Source: Gliomastix tumulicola (lineage: Eukaryota > Ascomycota > Sordariomycetes > Hypocreales > Bionectriaceae). Taken from it: a DNA stretch of 64,000 nucleotides. Below the pieces are notes generated by a model. That model was not told where the DNA came from and did no database searches. It saw only the letters and a program-made list of their open reading frames with translations. The position numbers were made by a program, and so were the translations under genes. The DNA is taken from NCBI GenBank assembly GCA_001599755.1, contig BCHX01000001.1:5642001-5706000 (forward strand). Direction: 5' to 3'. This document shows, piece by piece, positions 1 through 10,350 of this stretch. Numbering within the stretch: the stretch's first letter is position 1; each line of letters begins with the position of its first letter.

Positions 1-593
1 TCGGGAAGAGAAAAAGCCTCCTCCATCATCGCAATTGGCATCGTAAACCGCGTGTGGAATGCGGCTCCGTCCTTTGTCTTCCTCCCAAAAGGTGGTCCAA
101 GCAATGCCTCTTACCAAAGGATCGTCCGTCCGTGAGTGCAAAAAAGCGGCTGCGTGCCAGATGTCTGGCGCGGCCAAACAACAAAAACATATTTGAGACA
201 TGCATCATTTCGGTGCATGCCTGAGCGGCTGGACGCGTCGGTCTACGCGCGACGTCTCGCGCATTGAAAATCGGCCGTGGCTCCGTGACGAGTCGTGGAT
301 GTTTCCAATTCCTCTTTTCTTTTCTTTTCTTTCTTTCCTGTTTCCCCTCCGCGGCATTGACCTCGTCACTCGTTCAACTGGACCGTAGATACGTCTCGGT
401 CGTCCATTCTTTTAGCTTGCGAAAGGAAGACAAAGGACGGGGATTAGTGCAAGATCCCATCGGGAGGAGCCGAGCGAGTCTGTGCCGAACGATCCATGCA
501 TCGTGGCAAAGATCACGAGAAATCACGACGGCAATTTTCTGAGGTTCAAGCTCTGGCACGCGAGGCGCAGTTTGAGGCGATTCGGGATTGAGG
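1..593. other. Non-coding stretch upstream of the RA-PH gene
   Basis: No convincing coding sequence is present. A pyrimidine-rich tract (about 303-350) and moderate GC content suit a promoter and 5' leader for the gene starting at 594. Short reading frames on both strands have no recognisable domain and start on arbitrary codons. I see no clear TATA box. The beginning may also hold the end of an upstream intergenic region cut by the window edge. Confidence 0.5.
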
Positions 594-3588
594 ATGGCTT
601 CAGCGGGGGTCAGTGAGGCGCCAGGGCACCATTTAGTGCCTTCGGTGCCTCCCCCGCCTATCCCGAGCCCGCTACGGCAGCAGCAGAGGCTCCGCCGCCA
701 GCAGCAACAGGCGCAACAGCAGCAGAACCAGCAGCCGCAGAACCCACTGAGCCTCCAGAAGCAGCCGCCTCCAGCGGGCCAGGTCCCTGCATCCGTCTCG
801 CGCTACCACAGCCTCAGAGGGAAGAGCGTGTCCGCCATCAACCGCAGCAAGACGTTTGATGTCTTTGTCGACGCCGAGGACACGCCGCGAACACCATCAC
901 CGGTGCCAGAGAAGGGCCTGCGACGTCGATCCAAGAGCGCCGTGTCACTGTCCCCATCGCGGTCCAGCCCCCAGAGCGGCAGAAGCACCATCAGCGGCAC
1001 GGAAGATGAGCTCCTGCAGCCCCTGAGATCGGTGCAGACGGCACCTGAAAAAGTGCCAGAAAAAGAGCCAGCCGCACACCCCACCAACTCTGCCGCCGCC
1101 AATGGCACCACTCCCACTCCCACGACAAATGCCAACACCAGCGCCAATGCAAGGGACAACGCGACTGCCATCAATACTGCCAATCCCAAGCCCAATTCCA
1201 CGCCCACACCGCTCGGCGCAAAGTCTGCCAACATCGCCTTGCAGCCCTCGTCGCCCAGCTTAAAGGCGAAGCTTGAAGCCACTAGACCAGCAGACCTTGC
1301 GCGCCTCAAGGCAATCACCTTCGCCAACGTCAAGCCGCCCAAGGGCCACCCGGCCGTCACACCGCGCCAGCAGGACGACGACGAGGCCGAGCAGTGGGCC
1401 GAGGAGGTTGCGCGACTCGAGGCCGAGACGGACCGCATCTTGGCCGAGCAGAAGAAGAGGGATCTCGCCCGTCTGCAGGCCCAGCTCGCGACGACAGCTG
1501 CGGCGCCCAAGCCCAAGCCCAGGCGTCTCATCCTCGACAGGCTCACCATCTTCACCAAGGGCACCAGCAGGGCCAGCGCCAATGCCGCCGGCAACAGCAG
1601 CAGCTCTAGCAGTCCCAGCCCTTCCACCCCGACGACGCACGCTTCGTCCAGGACCTTCCCGCTAGTCTGGAGCCCGGGGACGACCAACTTCGATAGGTCG
1701 CCCTCGTCGGATACTGACACCACCACTATGGCTTTCTTCGACTTTGCAGGGACCACGGGCCTGAGTGCCCAGATGGACGCCCCCATGTCTGCAAGCAATG
1801 GAGGCGAGAGAGTGAGTTGTACTCAATGTCTGCATGTCTAGGCCAACTAACCAATTCTCATAGCGTGTCACTGTGCGCTGCCTGTCCGCCACCATCAATC
1901 TCCGCGTCACCCCAGAGACGTCCCCCGCGGACATTGTCTACGCGACGGCCAACTTCATCACCCAGAACATCGACCCGGCCACCTGCGTCCTGGTCGAGTG
2001 CTACGTCATGTGCGGCCTGGAGCGCCGCCTGCGCAGGTACGAGAGGATCCGCGACGTCATGAACTCGTGGGACCGCGACCAGCAGAACTCCCTCCTCGTC
2101 CTGCCCCATGACGCCCCGCCTGATGTTCGCGATCTTGAGCTTGCTCGTGTGCCCCGGACCGAGGAGCCGCCCCTCGGCTTCACGTTCCAGCTCTACCACG
2201 CCTCGCGGCCGGGCAAGTGGAACAAGCGCTGGGTGACGCTCATGGACACGGGCCAGATGTTCGCGGCGAAGCGGCCGGACTCCAAGTTCACCGACAAGGA
2301 CGGCGCGACGCTGTGCCACCTGTCTGACTTTGACATCTACACGCCCCGGGAGAGCGAGCTGCGCCGGCATCTGAAGCCGCCCAAGAAGTTCTGCTATGCC
2401 ATCAAGAGCCAGCAGAAGAGCAACGCGTTCCCCAATGGGGAGAACTTCATCCACTTCTTCTCGACCGAGGACAGCAAGCTCGCGCACAGGTTCCACGAGC
2501 TCATCCACGGCTGGAGGAGTTGGTACCTGGCGAACAAAAAGGTCGATCTGGCCGACAAGGCGGCCGAGACGCTGAAGAAGTCGCTGAGCATATCGCACAA
2601 GTCCCACAAGAGCAGGCCCTCGAATGATGAGAAGCCGTACATGATTGGCGACTTTCAGCCCCTGATCAACATGGAGCGGTTTGACAAGCCGATCGAGGAG
2701 TTTGGTAAGGATCTCCCTGTCGAGGCCCCTCCTCCGCCTCCGCAGCCCGAGCCTAAGGAGTCTGCGCCTAAGCCGAAGAGGGCGCCAAGTAAGGCAGCCT
2801 CGTTAAGCAAACAGACACCGCCTAGCAAGCCGCCGCCATCGCTGCCCACGTCACCCGTGAGCAACGAGGGCGAGTTCCTGTCCGGTGGGCTGCTGGGCGA
2901 CGCCTACGAAAAGCGCAAGCAGGCTGAGACGGTCACGACCGAGGTCAAGAAGATCGAGGGCCCCTTCACCCAGGGCCCGTCCCTTCTGAACGGTATCATC
3001 AGCGGCGCCAAGTCCGTCGCGTCGACCCCCGAGAAGCCGGAGCCGCCGTCGTGGTTCCCCTCGGCGGCCGAGCATACCGCCCGCGGCCGCAGCGTCTCGA
3101 CGCCGCGCAATGGCCCGCCTAGGAGGCCCGTCACCGCGGACAACGCGTCGCGGCAGAAGCATCACCAGCAGCAGCAGCTCCTCCTCGCACCGGGACCCCC
3201 GGGCTACCCTCCGCCCTCGAGGACCGGCCCGCGACCGGGCAAGGGCCGCGGTGTCAAGCCTCCGCCCAACGGCACGCCACTCATCGACCTGGCGAACGGG
3301 AACCCCATGCCCTCTGGCCCGCCACCGTCGCGCAGCACGTCGAGGGTCGGTGCCCCCTCTGGCGGTATCGGTGGTGGCGCCCCTGGCGGTCTCATCAACC
3401 AGCCCCGGAGACGGGCCACCACGACGAGCTCCCGCTCCGGCGCGCCGCACGGCCTCGTCTCCGGAGACAGGCCGCCTGTGCCGCCGCTGCCGGACCGCTC
3501 TGCCCGACGCCACGATCCGCGGATGCCGCATGCGCCTCACAGTCGCGACCAGCGGCCGGCTGAGCCGCTCATCAACCGTGCTAAGTAG
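594..3588 (+). CDS. Ras-association and PH domain adaptor protein (MRL/RIAM-lamellipodin-like)
   Basis: Two exons, 594-1811 and 1864-3588, with a 52-bp intron (GTGAGT...CATAG), give about 980 aa. The ATG at 594 is the first Met in the frame; an in-frame TTG six bases earlier is not needed. The N-terminal 400 residues are low complexity: Gln-rich near residues 28-60, then Ser/Thr/Ala-rich. Exon 2 opens with a Ras-association-like fold (about 407-480). A PH domain follows (about 508-632), starting at GFTFQLYHASRPGKWNKRWV and ending in a Trp-containing helix (FHELIHGWRSWYL). The C-terminal 350 residues are Pro/Arg-rich and disordered. The RA-PH order matches animal Mig-10/RIAM/lamellipodin adaptors, which link Ras-family GTPases to actin, and fungal homologues with a likely role in polarity. 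The domains are seen; the role is inferred. The gene converges on ERG20. Confidence 0.85.
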
Positions 3589-3634
3589 TGATGCTTTTTG
3601 CTTGCCGGCTTGTATGAAATCTACAACACGAATT

Positions 3635-3638
<4 letters not shown>

Positions 3639-3710
<72 letters not shown>
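3639..3710. repeat. (TC)36 microsatellite
   Basis: An uninterrupted TC dinucleotide tract of 72 bp lies 51 bp after the RA-PH stop codon, probably in its 3' UTR. It is the longest perfect dinucleotide repeat in the window. Confidence 0.95.
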
Positions 3711-3716
<6 letters not shown>

Positions 3717-4162
3717 TCTATACTCTCGCTAAGACCCCCTTTTCTTTTGAATTTTTTTTTTCTCTTTCAAATCTGGAATGGCGCTGGGAGGGATGCACAC
3801 GTTTTTGTCACATGCTACCACGAGCAAGACGCTGGTCGAATATCATTGGATTTCATAACACCCGGGAGGGACCGGGTAAACGGAGCCGACGCCGCTGAGC
3901 TGTAACATTTAGGAGGCGGGAAGCAAAATGTGGTGTCATTACAAAGTAGTATTCTTTATTATTATAAGCTCATCTGTAAGCATCTAAATTGGTTGCCGAT
4001 GGTTCTCTTTCAAAAAAAAAAAGACAAAATAGCGAACAGGAAAAATTCCCTCATGGTATCGTACCCCATCTGCACATGCTCTCATGCCGTGCCGTCTGCT
4101 TTCATCATATTTCTGTTTTCTTTCTTGCTGGCTGTTTTCTTTGACGTCGTAGTAGGTGATGT

Positions 4163-4187
4163 ACACACACACACGCACACACACACA
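4163..4187. repeat. (AC)n microsatellite
   Basis: An AC dinucleotide tract of about 25 bp with one G interruption ends directly beside the ERG20 stop codon (4189-4191 on the minus strand). It therefore starts that gene's 3' UTR. Confidence 0.9.
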
Positions 4188-4188
4188 T

Positions 4189-5371
4189 TTACTTGGTGCG
4201 CTTGTAGATCTTGCTCATGAAGACCTCGAAGATCTGCTTGTTGAGGCCCTCGCTCTCGTCGATGTTGTCGATGAGGGCCTTGAGCTCGTTGGCACGGTCC
4301 TCCTCGAACTTCTCGAAGCGCTCCTTGAGCTTCATGTCGTCGTAGAGCTTCTTGACGACGGCCTCCTTGGCGTCGTCCTTCTGGCCGTAGTTGTCCTCGA
4401 GGATCTGGCGCTGCTCGGGGGTGGCGATCTCGAGGGCCTGGTTGACGAGCCAGGAGCACTTGTTGTCCTTGATGTCGGTGCCGACCTTGCCGATGTGCTC
4501 GGGCAGGCCGAAGTTGTCGAGGTAGTCGTCCTGGATCTGGAAGTACTCGCCGAGGGGGATGAGGATGGCCTCGGCCTGCTTGAGGTTCTTGGGCGTGGCG
4601 AGGTTGAGCTGATGGAGGGCGAGGGCGACGGGCAGGTAGAAGGAGTAGAAGGCGGTCTTGTAGATGACGATGAACTTGTACTTCTCCATGGAGAAGTTGT
4701 CGAGGTTGGGCCGGCCCTCGGGCGCCGTCAGCAGGTCGCAGAGCTGGCCCATCTCGGTCTGGAAGGAGACCTCGTGGAAGAGCTCGAGCAGGTCGACGTA
4801 GGCCGGGTGCGAGCGGAAGTACTTCTTGAGGAGCGTGTAGATGGCCGACTCGAGGATGAGCGCGTCGTTGATGGCCGTCATGCCCACGCCCTCCTGCAGG
4901 TACCAGCAGGGCTGGCCGCGGCGCGTGATGGAGCCGTCCATGATGTCGTCGGTGACGAGGAAGAAGGCCTGCAGCAGCTCAATCACCCAGCCGAGCGTCG
5001 CCGCCTGGAAGTACGTCTCCTCGTCGAGCGGCTTGTCGAGCAGGATCGACACCGAGTCGGGCACGGACATGCCGCGGTTGCACTTGCCGCCGAGCGGGTT
5101 GGTCTCGAGGTTCTGTTCCAAGTGGGCGAAGAAGTCGGGCCCGCCCCGGTTCAGGGCAAACCCATGCACAGAATAGTTAGCAGAGAGTCCTCCGTCGTGT
5201 TAGAACTGCGCACGCGGGCGGGTGGGTGCACGACGACTGTGCGCATACCTTCTGGTACCACTCGAGCTCGTTCTGGGGCAGCTTGAAGCCGCGGGCCTCA
5301 GCGAGGAGCGACTCCTGGAGCTTGGGCCAGACGGCCTCGAACTCTTGTAGCGTGGTCTTCTGCGGCGCCAT
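4189..5371 (-). CDS. ERG20: Farnesyl pyrophosphate synthase
   Basis: Two exons on the minus strand (5371-5249 and 5112-4189) join across a 136-bp intron to give 348 aa, the normal length for fungal FPP synthase. The enzyme condenses DMAPP and GPP with IPP to make farnesyl diphosphate for sterols, dolichol, ubiquinone and prenylated proteins. Both Mg-binding aspartate motifs are intact: DDIMD at about 96-100 (followed by GSITRRGQPCW) and DDYLD at about 236-240. The N-terminal GGKCNRGMSVPDS block fits the family. The splice joins residue 41 (Lys) to NLETNPLGGK in phase 0. The C-terminus (KIYKRTK) is complete. Residues upstream of the exon-2 acceptor stay open in the same frame, but the family alignment I know supports splicing. 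It diverges from APC8 across 2.1 kb. Confidence 0.95.
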
Positions 5372-7521
5372 GGCTGTGTATGTGTGTTTGTGATGGGATG
5401 TGTGTCTGGAGGGTGAAAAGGTGGTGTGTGTAGTTCGTAGTCGCGGAGGAGGGACAGAGAATCGTATATGATGGTATGATGTCGAGGGAGGGAAAAAGGG
5501 GACCTGCGCGACGCAGTTCTTTTATGGATTTTTTTCTAAGGCGTCCCCCCCCTGCTGGCACCTCAAAGCAGGGTACCTTAAATTACCCACCCTCCCACTG
5601 AAGCCGGGGCCTTGGGATGGAGGTCTGGCCCACCCGTAGTGATCGTACTCGTATGAGGTTATAGGCATAAATTTTCGACATGAGCTGGGTACCGGTAGGG
5701 GTGCTCCCGCTGTGTCCTTCTGTATTGCTGAGCAACTGTGATTCATTCATCTATCCTACTTACAGCAGTTAAGGTCCAAGAAAATATTCTATCAAAATAA
5801 TACTTCAAATTTCTACGCTCTGGATACCTACTTTATAAGTCATAAAGAAGACAAGATTACTCGTAATTTTCTGAATTTCTAGTACAGACGTAAAGTATTC
5901 AGCTGAGCTCATGGGAACCTGGAATACTTCGCAATGGGGCCGGGTGCCCCAACCAGTACCTGGCCAGCCCAGAAAACTTCTGCCTCTAACCTCATACTAC
6001 AGCCACAGCACCCCCTAATGTTCCCGAAGCCGCAGCAAGTCACACTTCGTCACAGCGGCCACAGCGGTCTCAGCGCTTCTCCAGATGAACAGCCACGCGG
6101 CCAAGACCGCTAGCCCCTGGTTAGGAATCGGCCCCGGTTGATTCGTGAGCCTGTCTTCCGAGTATCAACCGGCGCGGGTGGTGATCGATCGTTCGAGACA
6201 GCCAGCAGGGGTATCACTCTCGAGCGCCAGACGACGGGCGTGCGTGTTGAATGAATGTCCCTTCCTCGTAGCAGCGCTCTGATCTCCTCAGGTAGTAGCT
6301 GGGACAACCAACCACGAGGCCATCACAGGGGGCCGCGCCCCGACGGCGTCGCATTGGCTGGCCAAGCGGCTACCCTTACGTGGGTTCGTGCTTGCTTCGA
6401 TCTCCCCTTCCAAATCCCATATGGAGGCTTCGGAGATGCTGGAAATGAGATCATCAATTGGAGATTGGTCCCGCGCGTCGAGACACACCCTTCCCAACTC
6501 CCAAGCTTGCTGACGGAGAATTCCGAGCGGGCCCCCGGGACACCCTCAGTGCCTTTGCTGCTGCTGCACGGGCTTCCTTCAGGTTGGAAGGCAAATTACC
6601 TGCCTGGAAGCGGTACGGAACGTTGGAACATTGTTCGCCACAGGGGCTTGGAGCGACAGGCTGGTTGCACAGGTCTTATCAACTGACGGACGCCGATGCT
6701 GCCACGATCGTGATGAGGTAGCACCGAGGTTTGGGAATCGAACGATAAGACGCGTGGTGCTATGCATGCTGATGCGCTCCGTGGCAATGATATCGTTGAC
6801 TCGTGGAAGTCGCCGATATTCTCGGGACCACTGATGTCTCCTGATGCATCTGTCTGCCCTATTGGTGCTGATTACTCGGCTGACGGCGATGGATAATCCA
6901 CGGCCCCTCTCCGGGAGCCAAGCTGAATGTTCTAGACGGGGGGAAGCAGGGCAGGACAGGACAGGGCCTTGGGTCGCTGGCCCCGACTTTGATGTCATGG
7001 GTTCGACGGCGGGAACAGAATCCCATGCTTCATGTTGACCCTTTTTTGAGGTGGAAGTCAATTCGGCAAATGCCCGTTTGACTAAGGTAGGGCCCTGGAA
7101 TCTTCCCGATACTGACGTATGATTACGGAGTACCAAGTAACGTTTGCGCCGCCAGAATGTGACGGTTGGAGTTGCCTGCAGCTGCAAGCCAGGGCATCGC
7201 ATGGCGGGCCGGCTAGCAGTACAGTGCGAAGATACACACAGTGTGGGTAAACACGGCCCGGGGCTGTTTGTTTCTTCGCGTCGCGCCGCCGCCGTGGGTT
7301 GAAGCTATTCCAAGCTTGGACTTCAAGATTCACGACAACCCTGGTAGCTCAGTGATATCATACTTGCCTTATCGGTGCTTTTGACAGCTTCGGATCTGGC
7401 GAGGCCATATTAGCTGTTGCTTTTCGGTCTCAGACTCCGTTTTCAGGGTTCCTCCGGGCGGGAAGTCATCAAGGGACATTTGGCATCCGCATCGAGGGGT
7501 AGCTTGCCTGGACATGGCATC
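5372..7521. other. Divergent intergenic region between ERG20 and APC8
   Basis: This stretch of 2.15 kb has no gene I can support. The first 170 bases next to ERG20 contain a GT-rich part of its leader and a TCGTATA heptamer at 5462-5468. Bases 5750-5900 are visibly AT-richer than the flanks. Frames such as 6579-7202 (minus) have no recognisable domain and biased, non-fungal-looking composition. Promoters of both genes must lie here. Confidence 0.6.
5462..5468 (+). promoter_or_regulatory. Possible sterol regulatory element (TCGTATA)
   Basis: The heptamer equals the core bound by yeast Upc2/Ecm22 and lies 91 bp upstream of the ERG20 start codon. A given 7-mer, counting both strands, is expected about eight times in 64 kb, so the match alone is weak. 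The position in a sterol-pathway promoter is the only added support. Confidence 0.2.
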
Positions 7522-9738
7522 ATGGCGCTGAGCGCCAGTGACATCTCGCAGCTGAGAACCGCCCTCCAGGATGCCGTCGTCAAGTGCTCCGAGCGCTGTC
7601 TCTACCAGTCATCAAAATGGTGCGCCAATGGATCCCCAATGCTATACCTTCTGCTGGGCGCCACCAACTGACAAACACAACGCCAGGGCCGCCGAGCTGC
7701 TGACATCGCTCCCCGAGACCGACGAGCACGAACAGACCGCCGATGAGCAGCAGCAGTACAAGTCGGCCATCTACTCGCCGAACCACGACCCGGAGGAGGC
7801 GGCCCTCGAGGCCAGAGAGCTGAGCAAGTACCTGCTGGCCAAGTCCTTCTTCGACTGCCGCGAGTTCGACCGGTGCGCCGCCGTCTTCCTCCCCGACACC
7901 CTCTCGACGAGCGCCTTCACGGCCGACGGGAATCCCTCACTGCTCTCGCCCAAGGGGAAGGGGAAGGCCAAGGCCGGGACCTCGTCACACAGCTCCGTCG
8001 CCATCACCATACCCAAGATCAGCCAGAAGAGTCTCTTCCTAGCGCTCTATGCCAAGTTCCTGTCGGGGGAGAAGCGGAAGAATGAAGAGTCGGAGATGGT
8101 TATGGGGCCGCAAGACCTGGGGACCATCACAAATAAGCAGCTGCTCATTGTTGGGCGCTACTTGTCTACGTGGTTTGAGCAGCGAACGACGGAAGACGGC
8201 GAGGTCACAGGCAGCCAGGGTTGGCTGGAGTATCTGTGAGTTGGGAACAGCCTCGAAGTCCTAGGCGTGACGTGATGCTGACAGACGAGAAAAGATACGG
8301 CATGGTTCTTGCGAAGGAGAAGAACGATACCAAGGCGATGGAGTTCTTCATCCAGAGCGTTCACAAGTATACCATGAACTGGGGTTGCTGGCTAGAGATG
8401 ACCTCTCTCATCTCAAGAGTCGAAGACGTGAGCTCCTCGTTCTTAGCATCTCGGGGATCAACTTGCTGACATCCTATGTAGCTCAACCGCGTCTCTCGCG
8501 TGTGTCCCCAGAACATTGTCTCGTACATGTTCCACCTCAACACCTCCCTCGAGCTCTATCAGCAGTCAGCAGGTCTCTCGACCCAACTCGAACAGCTCCT
8601 AGCCATCTTCCCCACGTCATCCTTCCTCATGACGTGCAACGCCCTGCTAGCGTACCACTCCAAGGACCTCATGGGCGCCGAGCAGCACTTCAGCCAGCTC
8701 CTCGGCCTCCACCCGCACCGCCTGGACTCGCTAGACCACTACTCCAACATCCTCTACGTCCTGAACCTGCGGCCGAAGCTCGCCTTCCTGGCCCACCTCT
8801 GCTCGAGCGTCGACAAGTTCCGCCCGGAGGCCTGCGTCGTCATCGGCAACTATTATTCGTTGTTGTCGCTGCACGAGAAGGCCGTGCAGTACTTCCGCCG
8901 CGCCCTGACGCTCGACCGCTCGTGCCTGTCCGCGTGGACGCTCATGGGCCACGAGTACGTCGAGCTGAAGAACACGCACGCCGCCATCGAGTCCTACCGG
9001 CGCGCCGTCGACGTCAACCGCCGCGACTACCGCGCGTGGTACGGCCTGGGCCAGGCGTACGAGATGCTGGAGATGCACACGTACTCGCTCTGGTACTACA
9101 AGAAGGCGGCCGGGTTGCGGCCCTGGGACGGCAAGATGTGGATGGCCGTCGGCTCGTGCCTGCAGAAGATGGGCCGCGAGCGCGACGGCATCAAGGCGCT
9201 GAAGCGCGCCCTGCTCGCCGATGCATACTACGACGTGGGCAGCAGTTTCGGCGGCGGCGGCGGCGGCGGTGACGCCCCAGGGGCCCGGAGCATCACGGGC
9301 CACATGGATCCTGACGTCCTTCTTCAGATCGCAGCCATGTACGACCAGCTCGGTGAGGAGGACGAGGCCAAGGCGTACATGGAGCTGTGCGTCGCGCAAG
9401 AGAGCGGCGGCGGCGAGCAGGAGGATGTCAACCCCGCCGAATCAGTCCGAATACACAACGACTCGCCCCCAGCCTCGGACGACGGCGCGGCAGGCGCGGC
9501 AGACAGAGACGAAGGCGCAGGGCGGCAGGGAACGGGCGTCACGGCCGCCACTAGCAAGGCGCGCATGTGGCTCGCCAGGTTCGCCATGCGCACGGCAGAC
9601 TACGACACGGCGAACCGTCTCGCGACGGAGCTCTGCCAGGACGGCGTCGAGGTGGAGGAGGCAAAGGCGCTCGTGCGGGAGGTTCGGTCGAGGCTGGAGG
9701 CGGCAGACATGTTTGGGAGCAGCGGACCGGGGGGCTAG
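7522..9738 (+). CDS. CDC23: Anaphase-promoting complex subunit 8 (Apc8/Cdc23)
   Basis: Four exons (7522-7619, 7687-8235, 8295-8427, 8482-9738) encode about 678 aa. Apc8 is a TPR scaffold subunit of the APC/C ubiquitin ligase that drives exit from mitosis. The N-terminal ANAPC8 domain spans the first 270 residues (CLYQSSKWAAELL; GWLEYLYGMVLAKEKNDTKA). TPR repeats follow from about 290 to 560, including VVIGNYYSLLSLHEKAVQYF, LSAWTLMGHEYVELKNTHAA and YRAWYGLGQAYEMLEMHTYS. The intron-2 acceptor is GAGAAAAG at 8294; the nearer CAG at 8284 would break the frame. A poly-Gly stretch near residue 516 and the acidic, low-complexity linker after it look lineage-specific. The gene converges on the proline-rich wall protein. 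Confidence 0.93.
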
Positions 9739-10350
9739 AGGTCGCCTAGTACTCTTCCGGACTTTGACGACCACCGCTTCCCGTGAGCTGGGCTGATGAT
9801 GTGTACGCTTATGAACTTTCTACGTAAGAACATACTTACGACTGGTCTAAGAAAGGAATAGACTGAAGATGTTGAGTCGAGGAACACTCGGAAGTGTGGT
9901 GATGGTAGTAGGTGTGTATGCCCAATATTGCCGGAAACGGAAACCGTGCTGTCAATACCAAATCCATCACAGAAGGTACCTTAGGTACGAAGTACAACAC
10001 GACAAGTGATTTGGATATACCTATGCTTTCCACCTGTAACAACCTCCTTTTATTAATATTAAATAGTGTAAAATATGAAACTCTCTCTGCCGCCATCAAA
10101 ACAAAACAACTGCCATTCCTCCAGCGAGGGAAACAAGTCTGGAGACAGTGCCACTGGTACTGGGATTAAAGTTGTAGAGTAACCCTCTCTATAATTGTTG
10201 CTTAATATCGAAAAGAGGTAGAAGAAGAGAATTAAACGTTGAAGCGAAAGGGACGATTATGAGAAATGAAAAAAAAAGAGCCTTTGCCGCGGTGATATTG
10301 TCTGTCGACACGATAAAGACTTGGTCTCCAGTCTTAAGGTATCTGGACGC
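9739..10350. other. Convergent 3' intergenic region
   Basis: These 612 bp lie between the stop codons of APC8 and the proline-rich protein. The sequence is AT-richer than its neighbours, as expected for two 3' UTRs. No other feature is seen. Confidence 0.5.

Larger units (their letters stand above)
3589..4188. other. Convergent 3' intergenic region with two microsatellites
   Basis: This 600-bp gap lies between two gene ends, so it should hold both 3' UTRs and polyadenylation sites. It contains a long TC repeat and a CA repeat, listed separately. No coding potential is seen. Confidence 0.6.

Noticed and set aside
4156..5286. A 376-codon plus-strand open frame opposite ERG20
   Set aside because: It is an antisense shadow, starting in the CA repeat and spanning the ERG20 intron, with a Leu/Val/Glu-only texture.
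6579..7202. A 207-codon minus-strand frame between ERG20 and APC8
   Set aside because: It lacks domains and a convincing start; most likely chance.
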